DNA of 64,000 nucleotides from contig CAVYZL010000006.1 in assembly GCA_963773055.1 (NCBI GenBank), positions 1,612,001 to 1,676,000 of the forward strand. Direction: 5' to 3'. Source of the stretch: PALSA-612 sp963773055 (lineage in GTDB: Bacteria; Actinomycetota; Thermoleophilia; Gaiellales; Gaiellaceae). The notes under the pieces were generated by a model. It had not been told where the DNA came from, made no database searches, and saw only the letters and a list, made by a program, of their open reading frames with translations. Of this stretch, positions 23,588 to 32,610 are shown piece after piece. Positions within the stretch are counted from its first letter, which is position 1, and every line of letters starts with the position of its first letter. Position numbers and translations under genes: made by a program.

Positions 23588-24469
23588 ATGAGCTGGGCGT
23601 CACACGACCTCGAGCCGTACGTGATCCAGCGATTCATGGGCCGGCGCGTGATGTTCGTGCCGCTCCTGCTCGGCTCGTACGCGCCGGATCTCGCGACGAA
23701 GTGGGTCGTCTACGGCACCCACGTCTTCGGCTATCGCGTCGCAGCCGGCGATCCCGCCCGCTTCCACCGTGGATGGCCGGGCGTCGGCTTCACGCACTCG
23801 CCGCTCTTCGGCGTGCTCGTGGCGCTCGTCGTGATCGCAGCGACCGGCAACAAGCTCTGGGCGTTCAGCTTCATGATCGGCCAGTGGGCGCACGCGTTCA
23901 CGGACGTGACGGACACGGTCGGCACGATGCTCCTCTTCCCGTTCTCCACGCACATCTTCTCGATCGGCCTCTGGAAGTACGCAGCCGAGGCAGGAAGGCT
24001 CGGCGACGGCGCCGCGTACTTCAGCGGCCCGGCGGTCGTGTGGGACTGTCTCTGGGTCGTCCTCGTAGTGCTCTCGTGGCGCGTGCTGACACGGGAGTAC
24101 TTTCACACGGTCGTGGCCCCCAACGACAGGTTCTGGGCCTGGGCGGGGAAGCGGGCTCCCGAGCCTGTCCTGCTTGCCCTCTACCGGACATCCGCGTTCT
24201 ACGGCGCGTTTCGGCTGCTGGCGTGGATCCTGTGGGTGCACGTGGTCACGTCGCACGCGTTCGACATCTCGTGGGGTGGCCCGCACTGGATCAGGGGGGT
24301 CACGAACAACGAGCTGAACGGCGGCGGCACCTCCGCCGGCCTGCTGATCTCCGCGCTCGTCGTTACGTTCATCTGCGCGGCGGTCTACTGGCGCGGAGGC
24401 CACGGGCCGCTGATGGAGGGCTCGCGCGGCAGGCGCCGCGCGGCGCGGGTCGAACAACGGGGAGAGTGA
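23588..24469 (+). CDS. Membrane-bound metal-dependent hydrolase, YdjM/DUF457-like
   Basis: A 293-aa integral membrane protein with four to six hydrophobic segments. Near the N-terminus it carries the family histidines in FHRGWPGVGFTHS, comparable to HRGxTHS of YdjM-type proteins, and WAHAFTDVTDTVG. The start is the ATG after GAGGGAACGGAC. The stop overlaps the GTG of the Xer gene (GTGA). Substrate unknown. Confidence 0.75.
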   Translation: MSWASHDLEPYVIQRFMGRRVMFVPLLLGSYAPDLATKWVVYGTHVFGYRVAAGDPARFHRGWPGVGFTHSPLFGVLVALVVIAATGNKLWAFSFMIGQWAHAFTDVTDTVGTMLLFPFSTHIFSIGLWKYAAEAGRLGDGAAYFSGPAVVWDCLWVVLVVLSWRVLTREYFHTVVAPNDRFWAWAGKRAPEPVLLALYRTSAFYGAFRLLAWILWVHVVTSHAFDISWGGPHWIRGVTNNELNGGGTSAGLLISALVVTFICAAVYWRGGHGPLMEGSRGRRRAARVEQRGE

Positions 24470-25302
24470 GCCCGAAGACGGAGATCGAGCGCTTCCTCGC
24501 CTCGCCGGCCCTGTCGGACGCCACCCGCAGGGCCTATCGCTTCGACCTGGAGCCGTTCGCAGCGTGGCTCGGGCGGCGCGGGCTCGGGCTCGACGATGTC
24601 GACGTCGTCGTGCTCACGGACTACGCGACAGAGCTCGGGCGCGGGCGGCCTCGGCGGCTCGCCCCGGCGACGATCGCCCGCAAGCTCGCAGCCGTCCGCT
24701 CCCTCCTCCGCTTCTCCCTCGGCGAGGGCCGTGTGCCCGACGTCTCGCTTGCGCCACGGCGCGTCCGTCGGCTGCCACAGGTGCAGAAGCCGGACGACAT
24801 CGACCGCGAGCTCGCCGCGCTCGAAGGCGACGACCCGATCCACCTCCGCAACCGCGCGCTCGCGGAGCTCGTCTATTCCGCAGGGCTCCGGAGCCGCGAG
24901 GCGGTCGACCTCGACCTGGGAGACATCGACTTCGAGCAGGAGCTCGTGCGCGTCCGCGGCAAGGGCGACAAGGAGCGGGTCGTCCCGCTCGGAGAGGAGG
25001 CCTCGAGCTGGCTCGGCCGTTACCTGCGCGAGAGCCGCCCGCTGCTCGCGCACGGAGCTGAGGAGGCGTTGTTCCTCTCGGTGCGCGGGCGCAGGCTCGA
25101 CACGAGCACGCTCCGCCGCGTCCTCCCCCACCCGCATCGCCTCCGCCACGCGTTTGCCACGCATCTCCTCGAGGGCGGCGCCGATCTCCGCGTGATCCAG
25201 GAGCTGCTCGGCCACAGCTCGCTCGCCACGACACAGGTCTACAGCCACGTCGACGGTCGGAGGCTGCGCCGCGTCTACGATCGGGCACATCCTCGCTCCT
25301 GA
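24466..25302 (+). CDS. Tyrosine recombinase, XerC/XerD-like, with a shortened catalytic domain
   Basis: A 278-aa tyrosine recombinase. The N-terminal SAM-like domain carries IERFLASPALSDATRRAYRFDL. The catalytic set is present: Arg in SAGLRSREAVDL, Lys in GKGDKERVVPL, HxLRH in PHRLRHAFATHLLEGG, His in LGHSSLATTQVYSHV and its Tyr. Between LRRVL and PHRLRH the usual helix of about 15-20 residues is missing, which is also the main difference from the second copy downstream. The start is a GTG overlapping the previous stop. Confidence 0.88.
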   Translation: MSPKTEIERFLASPALSDATRRAYRFDLEPFAAWLGRRGLGLDDVDVVVLTDYATELGRGRPRRLAPATIARKLAAVRSLLRFSLGEGRVPDVSLAPRRVRRLPQVQKPDDIDRELAALEGDDPIHLRNRALAELVYSAGLRSREAVDLDLGDIDFEQELVRVRGKGDKERVVPLGEEASSWLGRYLRESRPLLAHGAEEALFLSVRGRRLDTSTLRRVLPHPHRLRHAFATHLLEGGADLRVIQELLGHSSLATTQVYSHVDGRRLRRVYDRAHPRS

Positions 25303-25305
25303 GCC

Positions 25306-26028
25306 ATGAGGATCCTCACGCTCGCACTCGGGATCGCCGTCACGCTCGCGGTTCCCATCGTCCTCGCCGTCACGGGCATCCGGGTCGTGACGCACGACGA
25401 GTACGTGCAGGCGCTCTACGATCACGGAGGCATCCCGGGCGACCGCTACGGCCTCACGGAGGCGCAGCGCGCGCGGCTTGCAGAGACCGGGCTGCGGTCG
25501 ATCCTGCCGTCGTCGCCCGACGGCATCGACGTCCTGCGCGAGGCGCGCCTGCCGAACGGCGTCCCCGCTTTCGACCAACGTGAGCTGCGCCACATGGCGG
25601 ACGTGCGGACGCTCGTCTCGCACGCCTACCGCCTCCAACTGCTGCTCCTCGTCGCGATCGGCGCCCTTGCGCTGCTCCTGGGCGTGAGCGCGTCCACGCG
25701 TGCGGTCGTGCCGGTCGCGCTCGCGCGCGGGGCGGTGCTGACGGTCGGGATCGCCCTCGTCGTCGCGATCGTCTCGGCTACGCGCTACGACGTCTTCGAG
25801 ACGACGTTCCACGGCCTCTTCTTCGATGGAGACAGCTGGAGGTTCGACGAGACGGAGACGCTGCGGCGCCTCTATCCGGACCGCTTCTGGCTCGACACAG
25901 CGATCACCGTGGGCGCGCTGGCCGTGATCCAGGCGCTCGCGCTCCTCCCGCTGGCGCGGATCTGGGCACGACACGCGGGGGCGGCGACGCACGGCGTGCG
26001 CATGCGGGCGCGCACGCAGAGCTCGTGA
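25306..26028 (+). CDS. Integral membrane protein, TIGR01906/DUF1461-like
   Basis: A 240-aa protein with an N-terminal hydrophobic segment and three further ones (about residues 108-130, 138-160 and 195-220). The family pattern is recognisable in VFETTFHGLFFDGDSWRFD and LRRLYPDRFW. Function is unknown in the family. It lies between two Xer recombinase genes with overlapping or nearly overlapping ends, so it is co-transcribed with them. Confidence 0.75.
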   Translation: MRILTLALGIAVTLAVPIVLAVTGIRVVTHDEYVQALYDHGGIPGDRYGLTEAQRARLAETGLRSILPSSPDGIDVLREARLPNGVPAFDQRELRHMADVRTLVSHAYRLQLLLLVAIGALALLLGVSASTRAVVPVALARGAVLTVGIALVVAIVSATRYDVFETTFHGLFFDGDSWRFDETETLRRLYPDRFWLDTAITVGALAVIQALALLPLARIWARHAGAATHGVRMRARTQSS

Positions 26029-26924
26029 ACAGCGCGCCGAACGCGGCGGTCGAGCGATTCCTGGCGCTGTCTCGGACACGGCTCGCTCCGAGAACGGTCG
26101 AGAGCTACGGTCGCGACCTCGGGCACTTCGGGCGCTGGCTCGGCGAGTCAGGACCGGAAGCGGCCGACCGGGAGGCGATCGAACGCTACCTCGCGGAGCT
26201 TCGTGCCGACGGTCTCGCCGGGTCGACGATCGCCCGCCGGCTCGCCGCGCTGCGCTCGTTTTACCGCCACGAGCAGCTGATCGGCGCTCGCCTCGACAAT
26301 CCCGCGGCCGAGATCCCTGCTCCTCGCCGCGTCCGGCGCCTGCCGCGCACGCTCTCGGCAGCGGAGGCCGAGCGCCTCGTCGAGGCTGCAGCCGGCACGA
26401 CGCCCCGTGCGTTGCGCGACGGCGCCCTCGTCGAGCTCCTCTACGGCTCGGGCCTGCGCGTCTCGGAGGCAGTGGGTCTCGACGTTGCCGCGGTAGACCT
26501 CGATGACCGACTCGTCATCTGCTTGGGCAAGGGCGGCAAGCAGCGCGTCGTCCCGATCGGCCGCAGCGCGGCGGATGCCGTGCGGCGATACCTGGCACGC
26601 GGGCGTCCATACCTCGACCGCCGGCACCGCCCCGAGCTCTTCTTGAACGCGAAGGGCGGGCCGCTGACCCGCGCCGGCGCCTTCTTCCTCCTGCGCCGCC
26701 TCGCCGAGAAGGCAGGTCTCGACCCGGCTCGCGTCCACCCCCACCTCCTCCGACACTCATTCGCGACGCACCTGCTGGAGGGCGGCGCGGACCTCCGGAG
26801 CGTCCAGGAGATGCTCGGGCACGCGAACCTCGCGACGACCGAGCTCTACACCCACGTCACGGACCGCCGCCGGCGCGAGACGTACTTCGCCGCCCACCCA
26901 CACGCCCGCCGCCGCCGGACCTAG
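26025..26924 (+). CDS. xerD: Site-specific tyrosine recombinase XerD/XerC
   Basis: A 299-aa recombinase of standard length. The catalytic residues are Arg in GSGLRVSEAVGL, Lys in GKGGKQRVVPI, HLLRH in PHLLRHSFATHLLEGG, His in LGHANLATTELYTHV and the Tyr in the same block. XerC/D proteins resolve chromosome dimers at dif during division. The GTG overlaps the previous stop (GTGA). It is more canonical than the copy at 24466, so it is the better candidate for XerD; which is C and which is D cannot be fixed from sequence alone. Confidence 0.9.
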   Translation: MNSAPNAAVERFLALSRTRLAPRTVESYGRDLGHFGRWLGESGPEAADREAIERYLAELRADGLAGSTIARRLAALRSFYRHEQLIGARLDNPAAEIPAPRRVRRLPRTLSAAEAERLVEAAAGTTPRALRDGALVELLYGSGLRVSEAVGLDVAAVDLDDRLVICLGKGGKQRVVPIGRSAADAVRRYLARGRPYLDRRHRPELFLNAKGGPLTRAGAFFLLRRLAEKAGLDPARVHPHLLRHSFATHLLEGGADLRSVQEMLGHANLATTELYTHVTDRRRRETYFAAHPHARRRRT

Positions 26925-26937
26925 CCGAAACGGCCTC

Positions 26938-27061
26938 GTCCCAGGGACAGTCCCGGGACAAGTCCCGACGGGCCGATTCAATGCGGCTGGCCACATGCCC
27001 AAGCCGATCGCGAGCTGACGAATGCTCCAAGCGGCCAGGTCCGGGGGACTGTCCCTGGGAC
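26938..27061. repeat. MITE-like element bounded by 17-bp perfect inverted repeats
   Basis: GTCCCAGGGACAGTCCC at 26938-26954 and its exact reverse complement at 27045-27061 enclose 90 bp. The arms extend imperfectly (GGGAC inside on the left, CCGGACC on the right). No frame inside looks coding and no target duplication is evident. The GGGACAG core is the one seen at 882 and 19955. It also separates xerD from the convergent HEAT-repeat gene and may help termination. Confidence 0.6.
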
Positions 27062-27080
27062 ATGCCCCGAATGGGCGGAT

Positions 27081-27587
27081 CTAGCGGGTGTTCGCCTTCT
27101 TCTGAAGGCCTGCGGCGACCTTTGCGGCGACTTCGCGCAGCTCGCGCGGGCTCTCGTCGTCCTCCGCGAGGCCGTTGAGGAGAACGATCGTGTCCCTCGT
27201 CGGCGATCCGTTGCGGAGGCACACGACCGCGAGCCGCCGCACGGCGGCGTTGTCGTCAGCCGAGACAAGGCGATGGAGCAGCGGCCTCGCAGCGTTGACC
27301 GGCGCCGGCGCGTCGCGGGAGAGCAGCTCGAGCGAGATCAGCGCCGAGCCACGGCAGGCGGGGCTCTCGTCTTCGATCCCGCGGCTCAGCAGCTCGGTCT
27401 TCTGCCGGAACCGGAACTGGCCGATCGCGCGGTACGCGACCGCTCGCTCGCGGTAGTCGGCGCTGCGCACGGCCGCCTCGAGCTCGTCCTCCCACTCGCG
27501 GCGGAGATCGGCCGCGTCGCGCTCCTGACCCCCTTCGGTGAACGCGTCGGCCTCGGCCGCAGCCTCGGCCAGCGACCTCGGCGTCAC
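27081..27587 (-). CDS. HEAT-repeat-like protein
   Basis: A 168-aa protein, all-helical by appearance. It contains two or three HEAT-type units: YRERAVAYRAIGQFRF, GSALISLELLS, and VRRLAVVCLRNGSPTRDTI. Such proteins act as scaffolds for binding partners. The GTG overlaps the stop of citrate synthase, so it belongs to that transcript. No specific role is recognised. Confidence 0.65.
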   Translation of the reverse strand: MTPRSLAEAAAEADAFTEGGQERDAADLRREWEDELEAAVRSADYRERAVAYRAIGQFRFRQKTELLSRGIEDESPACRGSALISLELLSRDAPAPVNAARPLLHRLVSADDNAAVRRLAVVCLRNGSPTRDTIVLLNGLAEDDESPRELREVAAKVAAGLQKKANTR

Positions 27588-28669
27588 GAAACCGCTTCGA
27601 GAGACCGGCTCGGCGGCCCGACGTACCGGGCCGATGGACGGAACAGGCGCCCGGTGCGCTTCTGCTCGAGGATGTGCGCCGACCAGCCGGCGACACGCGA
27701 GCACGCGAACATCGCGGGCGCGAGCGGGGGCGGGATCTCTGCGACGTCGAGCACGAGCGCCGAGTAGTACTCGACGTTCGTCTTCAGCGGACGCTCGGGG
27801 TGCCGCCGCTCGAGCTCCGCGAGCGCGGCCTCCTCGAGTCGCTCGGCGACCTCGATCTGGGGCGAGCCGAGCTCGCGTGCCGTGCGCTTGAGGATGCGGG
27901 AGCGCGGATCCTCGGCGCGGTAGACCCGGTGGCCGAAGCCCATGATCCGCATGCCAGAGTCCAGCGCGTCGCTTACCCACGTCTCGGGATCGCCCATCGC
28001 AGCGACCTCCTCGAGCATCGGCTTGACGTACGCGGGCGCGCCGCCGTGCAGCGGCCCGGACAGCGCCCCGACGGCCGAAGAGAGAGAGGCTCCGCAATCC
28101 GCGCCCGTCGAAGCCGTGACACGGGCCGTGAACGTCGAGGCATTGAGGCCGTGCTCGGCTGTGCAGATCCAGTACGTGTCGATCGCCTTGACGTGCCGCG
28201 GGTCGGCCTCACCGCGCCACCGGAGCAGGAACTTCTCGGCAGCGGTCTGGCCGCGGGCGACGACGTCGTCCGGAACGGCGTCTTCATGCCCGTCTGCGAG
28301 CCTCGCCGAACGGGCGACGATGCCCATCATCTGCGAGGAAAGCCGGCCGAGGTCGTCTCTCGCCTGCTCGTCGGAGATCTCGTTCAGCTTGCCGAGCTTC
28401 CAGGCACCGGCGAGCCGCGCCGTCTCCGCCTGCAGGTCGGCGGGCGCATTGCCCGTCAGCTGCGCCGGCTCGTAGGGCTCGGGCTGCGGCATCACGGATT
28501 CGAGGTCGTCGTCGACCAGCAGGCCCCAGACGCGCTCGTACGGGTAGTGGCCGACGAGCTCCTCGATATCGATCCCTCGGTAGCGAAGGACGCCGCCCTC
28601 CCGGTCGGGCTCGGCGATCTCCGTTTCGACGGCGACGACGCCCTCGAGCCCAGGTTGGAAGTCGGCCAT
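27584..28669 (-). CDS. gltA: Citrate synthase (actinobacterial citrate synthase 2 type)
   Basis: Condenses oxaloacetate with acetyl-CoA. The protein has 361 aa. Catalytic histidines are in AEHGLNASTF and SGPLHGGAP, with MGFGHRVYR and the acidic residue in LKTNVEYYSALVLD. The Glu at the usual Asp position, and the ending CSRVAGWSAHILEQKRTGRL, are shared with the actinobacterial CitA group as I remember it. It is divergent from idh, with its own -10 box 8 nt before the ATG. Confidence 0.93.
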   Translation of the reverse strand: MADFQPGLEGVVAVETEIAEPDREGGVLRYRGIDIEELVGHYPYERVWGLLVDDDLESVMPQPEPYEPAQLTGNAPADLQAETARLAGAWKLGKLNEISDEQARDDLGRLSSQMMGIVARSARLADGHEDAVPDDVVARGQTAAEKFLLRWRGEADPRHVKAIDTYWICTAEHGLNASTFTARVTASTGADCGASLSSAVGALSGPLHGGAPAYVKPMLEEVAAMGDPETWVSDALDSGMRIMGFGHRVYRAEDPRSRILKRTARELGSPQIEVAERLEEAALAELERRHPERPLKTNVEYYSALVLDVAEIPPPLAPAMFACSRVAGWSAHILEQKRTGRLFRPSARYVGPPSRSLEAVS

Positions 28670-28677
28670 ACGCTCGG

Positions 28678-28683
28678 AATCTA
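28678..28683 (-). promoter_or_regulatory. -10 box (TAGATT) for citrate synthase
   Basis: TAGATT on the minus strand, 8 nt before the ATG at 28669. Confidence 0.5.
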
Positions 28684-28711
28684 GCTCAACGGGCGCCTGC
28701 GGCCGCTCGGA

Positions 28712-28717
28712 TAGAGT
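28712..28717 (+). promoter_or_regulatory. -10 box (TAGAGT) for isocitrate dehydrogenase
   Basis: TAGAGT, 8 nt before the GTG at 28726. It and the citrate synthase box share one 56-bp gap. Confidence 0.5.
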
Positions 28718-28725
28718 CCGTCGCC

Positions 28726-29819
28726 GTGGCTCACCGCGTGACCCTGATCCCCGGCGACGGCACGGGGCCTGAGCTGACCGAGGCCACGCGCCGCGTCCTC
28801 GAGGCGACGGGCGTCGCCTTCGAGTGGGACCTGCGCGACGCGGGCGCGGATGTGATGGAGCGAACCGGCGGCAATCCGCTTCCGCCGGACACCCTCGACT
28901 CGATCCGTGAGAACGGGATTGCGCTCAAGGGCCCGATCACTACGCCAGTCGGCACCGGCTTTCGCTCGGTCAACGTCGCGCTCCGGCACGAGCTCGGCCT
29001 GTTCGCGTGCCTCGGCCCTGCAAGACGTACCGCGGCGTCCGCTCCCGGTACGAACGGGTCGACATCGTGATCATCCGCGAGAACACCGAGGACCTCTACG
29101 CGGGCGTGGAGTTCGAGGCCGGCTCCGAGCAGGCGCACACGGTGATCGGCCTCCTCAACAGCCTTCAGGCGCGCCAGATCGCGACCGAGGCAGGCATCTC
29201 GATCAAGGCGATCAGCGCCGGGGCCACCGAGCGGATCGTGCGCTACGCCTTCGAATACGCACGCGAGCACGGCCGGCGGGCCGTCCACTGCATCACGAAG
29301 GCGAACATCATGAAGCACACGGATGGGCTGTTTCTCGACACCTTCCGCCAGGTCGCGCCCGACTACTCCGACATCGAGCCGCGCGAGAACCTCGTCGACG
29401 CGCTCTGCATGGGGCTCGTGCAGCGGCCGGAAGAGTTCGACGTGCTCGTGCTGCCGAACCTCTACGGCGACATCGTCTCCGACCTCACCGCCGGCCTCGT
29501 CGGCGGGCTCGGCGTTGCGCCGGGCGCGAACATCGGCCCCGATGCAGCGGTCTTCGAGGCGACGCACGGCTCGGCGCCGAAGTACACGGGCCAGAACAAG
29601 GTCAATCCGATCGCGATGATCCTGTCCGGGAAGCTCATGCTCGCCCACCTCGGCGAGACGGACGCCGCGGCCCGTCTCGAGGAGGCGGTCGCCGCCGTCG
29701 TGCTCGAAGGGATGTCGCTCACGTACGACATGAAGCCGCGCCGCGACGATCCGACCGCCGTCGGCACGAGCGACGTCGCAGATGCGATCATCGAGAAGCT
29801 CGGAGCGCTCGTCACGTGA
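28726..29819 (+). CDS. idh: Isocitrate dehydrogenase (NAD type, IPMDH-like fold), frameshifted
   Basis: Oxidative decarboxylation of isocitrate to 2-oxoglutarate. Two frames join if one C is restored in CTCGG at 29011-29015, giving LFACLRPCKTYRG and a 364-aa protein. Motifs are the opening LIPGDGTGPE, substrate serine/arginine in RSVNVALRHE, RENTEDLYAG, the lysine in TKANIMKHTDG, metal Asp in NLYGDIVSDL, and the NAD site EATHGSAPKYTG. SVNVALR points to isocitrate rather than isopropylmalate as substrate. The mdh GTG overlaps its stop. Confidence 0.9.
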
Positions 29820-30742
29820 GGCGCAAGGTGACGGTGATCGGCGCCGGCAACGTCGGCGCGACCTGCGCGCAGGAGATCGCGCGCCGCGACTACGCCGACG
29901 TCGTCCTCGTCGACATCATCCCCGACTTCCCGCAGGGGAAGGCTCTGGACATGAACCAGGCGGCGGCCGTCCTCTCGTACGAGCCGAACATCCTCGGCAC
30001 GAACACGTATGCGGAGTCGAAGGGCTCTGACGTGATCGTGGTCACGGCCGGCAGGCCCCGCGCGCCCGGGATGAGCCGCGACGACCTCGTGACGACGAAC
30101 GAGGCGATCGTCGCAGCGGTGACCACGGACGCGGTCAAGCGGTCGCCGAAGGCAATCGTCGTCGTCGTCTCGAACCCGCTCGATGCCATGTGCCATGTCG
30201 CGAAGGCGGTCTCGAAGCTCCCGCGCGAGCGCGTCGTCGGCATGGCCGGCATCCTCGACACCGCCCGCTTCCGCGCGTTCATCGCGTGGGAGACGGAGGC
30301 GTCGATCAAGGACGTCCAGACGATGGTGATGGGCGGCCACGGCGATCAGATGGTGCCGGTCGTCTCCGCAACGACGGTCGGCGGAGTGCCGCTCACGGAG
30401 CTCGCCTCCAAGGGGCGGATCGCGAAGATGGTGCAGAGGACACGGGTCGGCGGCGGTGAGATCGTCAACCTCCTCGGCACGTCGGCGTGGTACGCGCCCG
30501 GCGCCGCGGCGGCGGAGATGGTCGACGCGATCATCCTCGACGAGAAGCGCATCCTCCCGTGCACGGCCCTGCTCGAGGGCGAGTACGGGATCGACGGCCT
30601 GTACATGGGCGTGCCGGTGAAGCTCGGCGCGGCCGGAATCGAGGAGATCGTCTCACTCCGGCTGTCTGCGGACGAGAAGAAGGCGCTGAAGGCATCGGCC
30701 GCCGCCGTCCGCGACGTCGTCTCCGTCCTCACGCACAAGTAG
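29816..30742 (+). CDS. mdh: Malate dehydrogenase (LDH-like)
   Basis: Oxidizes malate to oxaloacetate with NAD. The protein has 308 aa. The NAD loop VTVIGAGNVGATCA is followed by the Asp in VVLVDIIPDF. AGRPRAPGMSRDDL is the mobile loop with substrate arginines. VVVVSNPLDAMCHVA and the active-site histidine in MVMGGHGDQMVP complete the site. It follows idh with a GTGA overlap. Confidence 0.95.
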   Translation: MRRKVTVIGAGNVGATCAQEIARRDYADVVLVDIIPDFPQGKALDMNQAAAVLSYEPNILGTNTYAESKGSDVIVVTAGRPRAPGMSRDDLVTTNEAIVAAVTTDAVKRSPKAIVVVVSNPLDAMCHVAKAVSKLPRERVVGMAGILDTARFRAFIAWETEASIKDVQTMVMGGHGDQMVPVVSATTVGGVPLTELASKGRIAKMVQRTRVGGGEIVNLLGTSAWYAPGAAAAEMVDAIILDEKRILPCTALLEGEYGIDGLYMGVPVKLGAAGIEEIVSLRLSADEKKALKASAAAVRDVVSVLTHK

Positions 30743-30764
30743 CCGCCCACCCGCACAGCACAGC

Positions 30765-30770
30765 TACCTT
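30765..30770 (+). promoter_or_regulatory. -10 box (TACCTT) for the SDR gene
   Basis: TACCTT lies 6 nt before the ATG at 30777, fitting a leaderless transcript. Confidence 0.5.
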
Positions 30771-30776
30771 CTAGCC

Positions 30777-31520
30777 ATGGATCTCGGGCTCAACGGCCGC
30801 ACGGCGATCGTCTGCGGCGCGTCTGCGGGCATCGGGCTGGGGATCGCAGAGGCGCTCGCCGGCGAGGGCGCGAATGTCGCCATGTTCGCCAGGCGCCGCG
30901 ACGCTCTCGAGCGCGAGGCGGACCGGCTCGGTGGGCTCGCCGTCCGCGGCGACGTGACAGTCCCGAACGACCTCGAGCGCCTCGTCGAGCAGACGGTCGA
31001 GGCTTTCGGCGGCGTCGACGTCGTCGTCCACAACTCGGGCGGGCCGCCCCGGACGAGCGCGCTCGAGATGAACGAGGAGAACATCGAGGCCGCCGTGCAG
31101 CTTCTGCTCGTCTCGGCCGTGCGCCTGACCGCGCTCTGCGTTCCCTACCTGGAGCGCTCGGACGCCGGCCGCATCGTCACGGTCACCTCGAGCACCGTCA
31201 GGGAGCCGGTCGACAATCTCGCGCTCTCCAACGCCATTCGGCCCGGCGTCGTCGGCTGGTCGAAGACGCTCGCACGAGAGCTCGGCCCGAAGGGGATCAC
31301 CGTCAACTGCATCGCACCCGGCCGCATCGACACCGAGCGCATCCGCGAGGTCTATCCCGACGGGCCGACGCCCGACGATCTCGCGACGATTCCGCTCGGG
31401 CGGCTCGGACAGCCGTCCGAGGTCGGCGCTCTCGTCGCGTTTCTCTGCTCGGATCGCGGCTCGTACATCTCCGGCGTCACGATCCCGGTCGACGGCGGAC
31501 TGCTCCGCTCGATCCCGTAG
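30777..31520 (+). CDS. Short-chain dehydrogenase/reductase lacking the YxxxK pair
   Basis: A 247-aa SDR with the cofactor loop GASAGIGLGIAEAL, VHNSGG in place of NNAG, and the C-terminal SDRGSYISGVTIPVDGGL typical of FabG-like enzymes. At the catalytic position the usual YSASK reads SNAIR, so both the Tyr and the Lys are replaced. A subgroup of FabG-like SDRs has this change, and their activity is uncertain. The annotation as 3-oxoacyl-ACP reductase should therefore be treated with care. Confidence 0.85.
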   Translation: MDLGLNGRTAIVCGASAGIGLGIAEALAGEGANVAMFARRRDALEREADRLGGLAVRGDVTVPNDLERLVEQTVEAFGGVDVVVHNSGGPPRTSALEMNEENIEAAVQLLLVSAVRLTALCVPYLERSDAGRIVTVTSSTVREPVDNLALSNAIRPGVVGWSKTLARELGPKGITVNCIAPGRIDTERIREVYPDGPTPDDLATIPLGRLGQPSEVGALVAFLCSDRGSYISGVTIPVDGGLLRSIP

Positions 31521-31534
31521 GTGCGCAGACGCTA

Positions 31535-32555
31535 GTGCGAAAGCTCTTCACGCCCGGGCGCCTTCTGCTGGCCGGCGCCATGCTCGCCGTGATCACGTTC
31601 GGCGTGCTCTGGCTCGCCCCGTCGAGCGACTATCTGCTGCTCCCCGACAAGGCGCACCCCGTGGCGCCGCTCGTAACGGTCGCGAAACCGCAACGCGGCG
31701 GCGGAGCCGACGGCATCCACTTCGTCGACGTCATCGAGCGCAAGGCGTCGCTTCTCGAGCGGCTCTTTCCCGGGCTCCGCAACGGCTCGACGCTGATCCC
31801 CGGCTCGGAGGTCAACCCGAAAGGCGTCAGCGACGCCGCCGTCCGGCGCGTGGGCCTCAACCAGATGGCCCGCTCGCAGGACATCGCGGCAGCGGTCGCG
31901 CTGGAGAAGCTCGGCTACCCCGTCCGCGTGCAGGAGAACGGCGCTCTCGTCGTCGCCGTGTTCCCGAAGCTGCCGGCGGACGGAAGGGTGCAGGTCGGCG
32001 AGGTGATCGTCGCCGTCGACGGACAGCCCGTGCGCTCGACGACAGACCTTCGCAACCTCCTCTCGCCGAAGAGGCCGGGGACGCCGGTAAGGCTGACGCT
32101 GCGCGACAACCAGACGCGACGCACGCTCGTGCTGAGAACGGCCGCGAACCCCAACGACGCGCAGCAATCCGTGATCGGCGTCCTCGTCGAGCCGGCTGCC
32201 GACATCACGCTGCCGTTCGCCGTCCGGATCGACGCTGGGAACATCGTCGGCCCGTCCGCCGGCCTCGCGTTCGCGCTCGACGTGATGGAGAAGCTCGGCC
32301 GCGACGTCGACCATGGTCACAGCGTCGCTGCGACCGGAGAGCTCGGGCTCGACGGATCGGTCGGGCCGATCGGCGGCATCAAGCAGAAGACGATCGGCGC
32401 GCGCGATGCGGGCGTCGACGTCTTTCTCGTGCCGGTGGACAACTTCGCCGAGGCGAAGGCAGAACGCACACGGCCTGCGCATCGTCGCCGTCAGGAGCTT
32501 CGACGAGGCGTTGCACGTGCTGGCAACGCTGCCCAAGAAGAGCCCCGCTGCCTGA
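31535..32555 (+). CDS. PDZ domain plus Lon-like (S16) protease, frameshifted
   Basis: Removing one G from the GG at 32458-32459 gives a 339-aa protein. It has an N-terminal membrane anchor (residues 9-28), a PDZ domain (VQVGEVIVAVDGQPVRS, about 150-200) and a Lon-type proteolytic domain with Ser in GPSAGLAFALDVM and Lys in GGIKQKTIGA. This is the YlbL/PdzS16 family, common in Gram-positive bacteria, facing outward from the membrane. The corrected end reads HGLRIVAVRSFDEAL. The start is a GTG. Confidence 0.87.
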
Positions 32556-32610
32556 CCGTCGCCTGAACAGAATACGGCGGAAATAGCGGGAAATCTGTCG
32601 TCGCTACCCC

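Noticed and set aside
24466..26924. Xer-like genes as integrases of a mobile element
   Set aside because: No tRNA-end duplication, excisionase, phage or plasmid gene is near. The genes are co-transcribed with a chromosomal membrane protein and look like housekeeping recombinases.
29000..29030. Programmed frameshift in idh
   Set aside because: There is no slippery heptamer or stimulatory structure. The same type of single-base change occurs in eight other genes, which favours sequence error.
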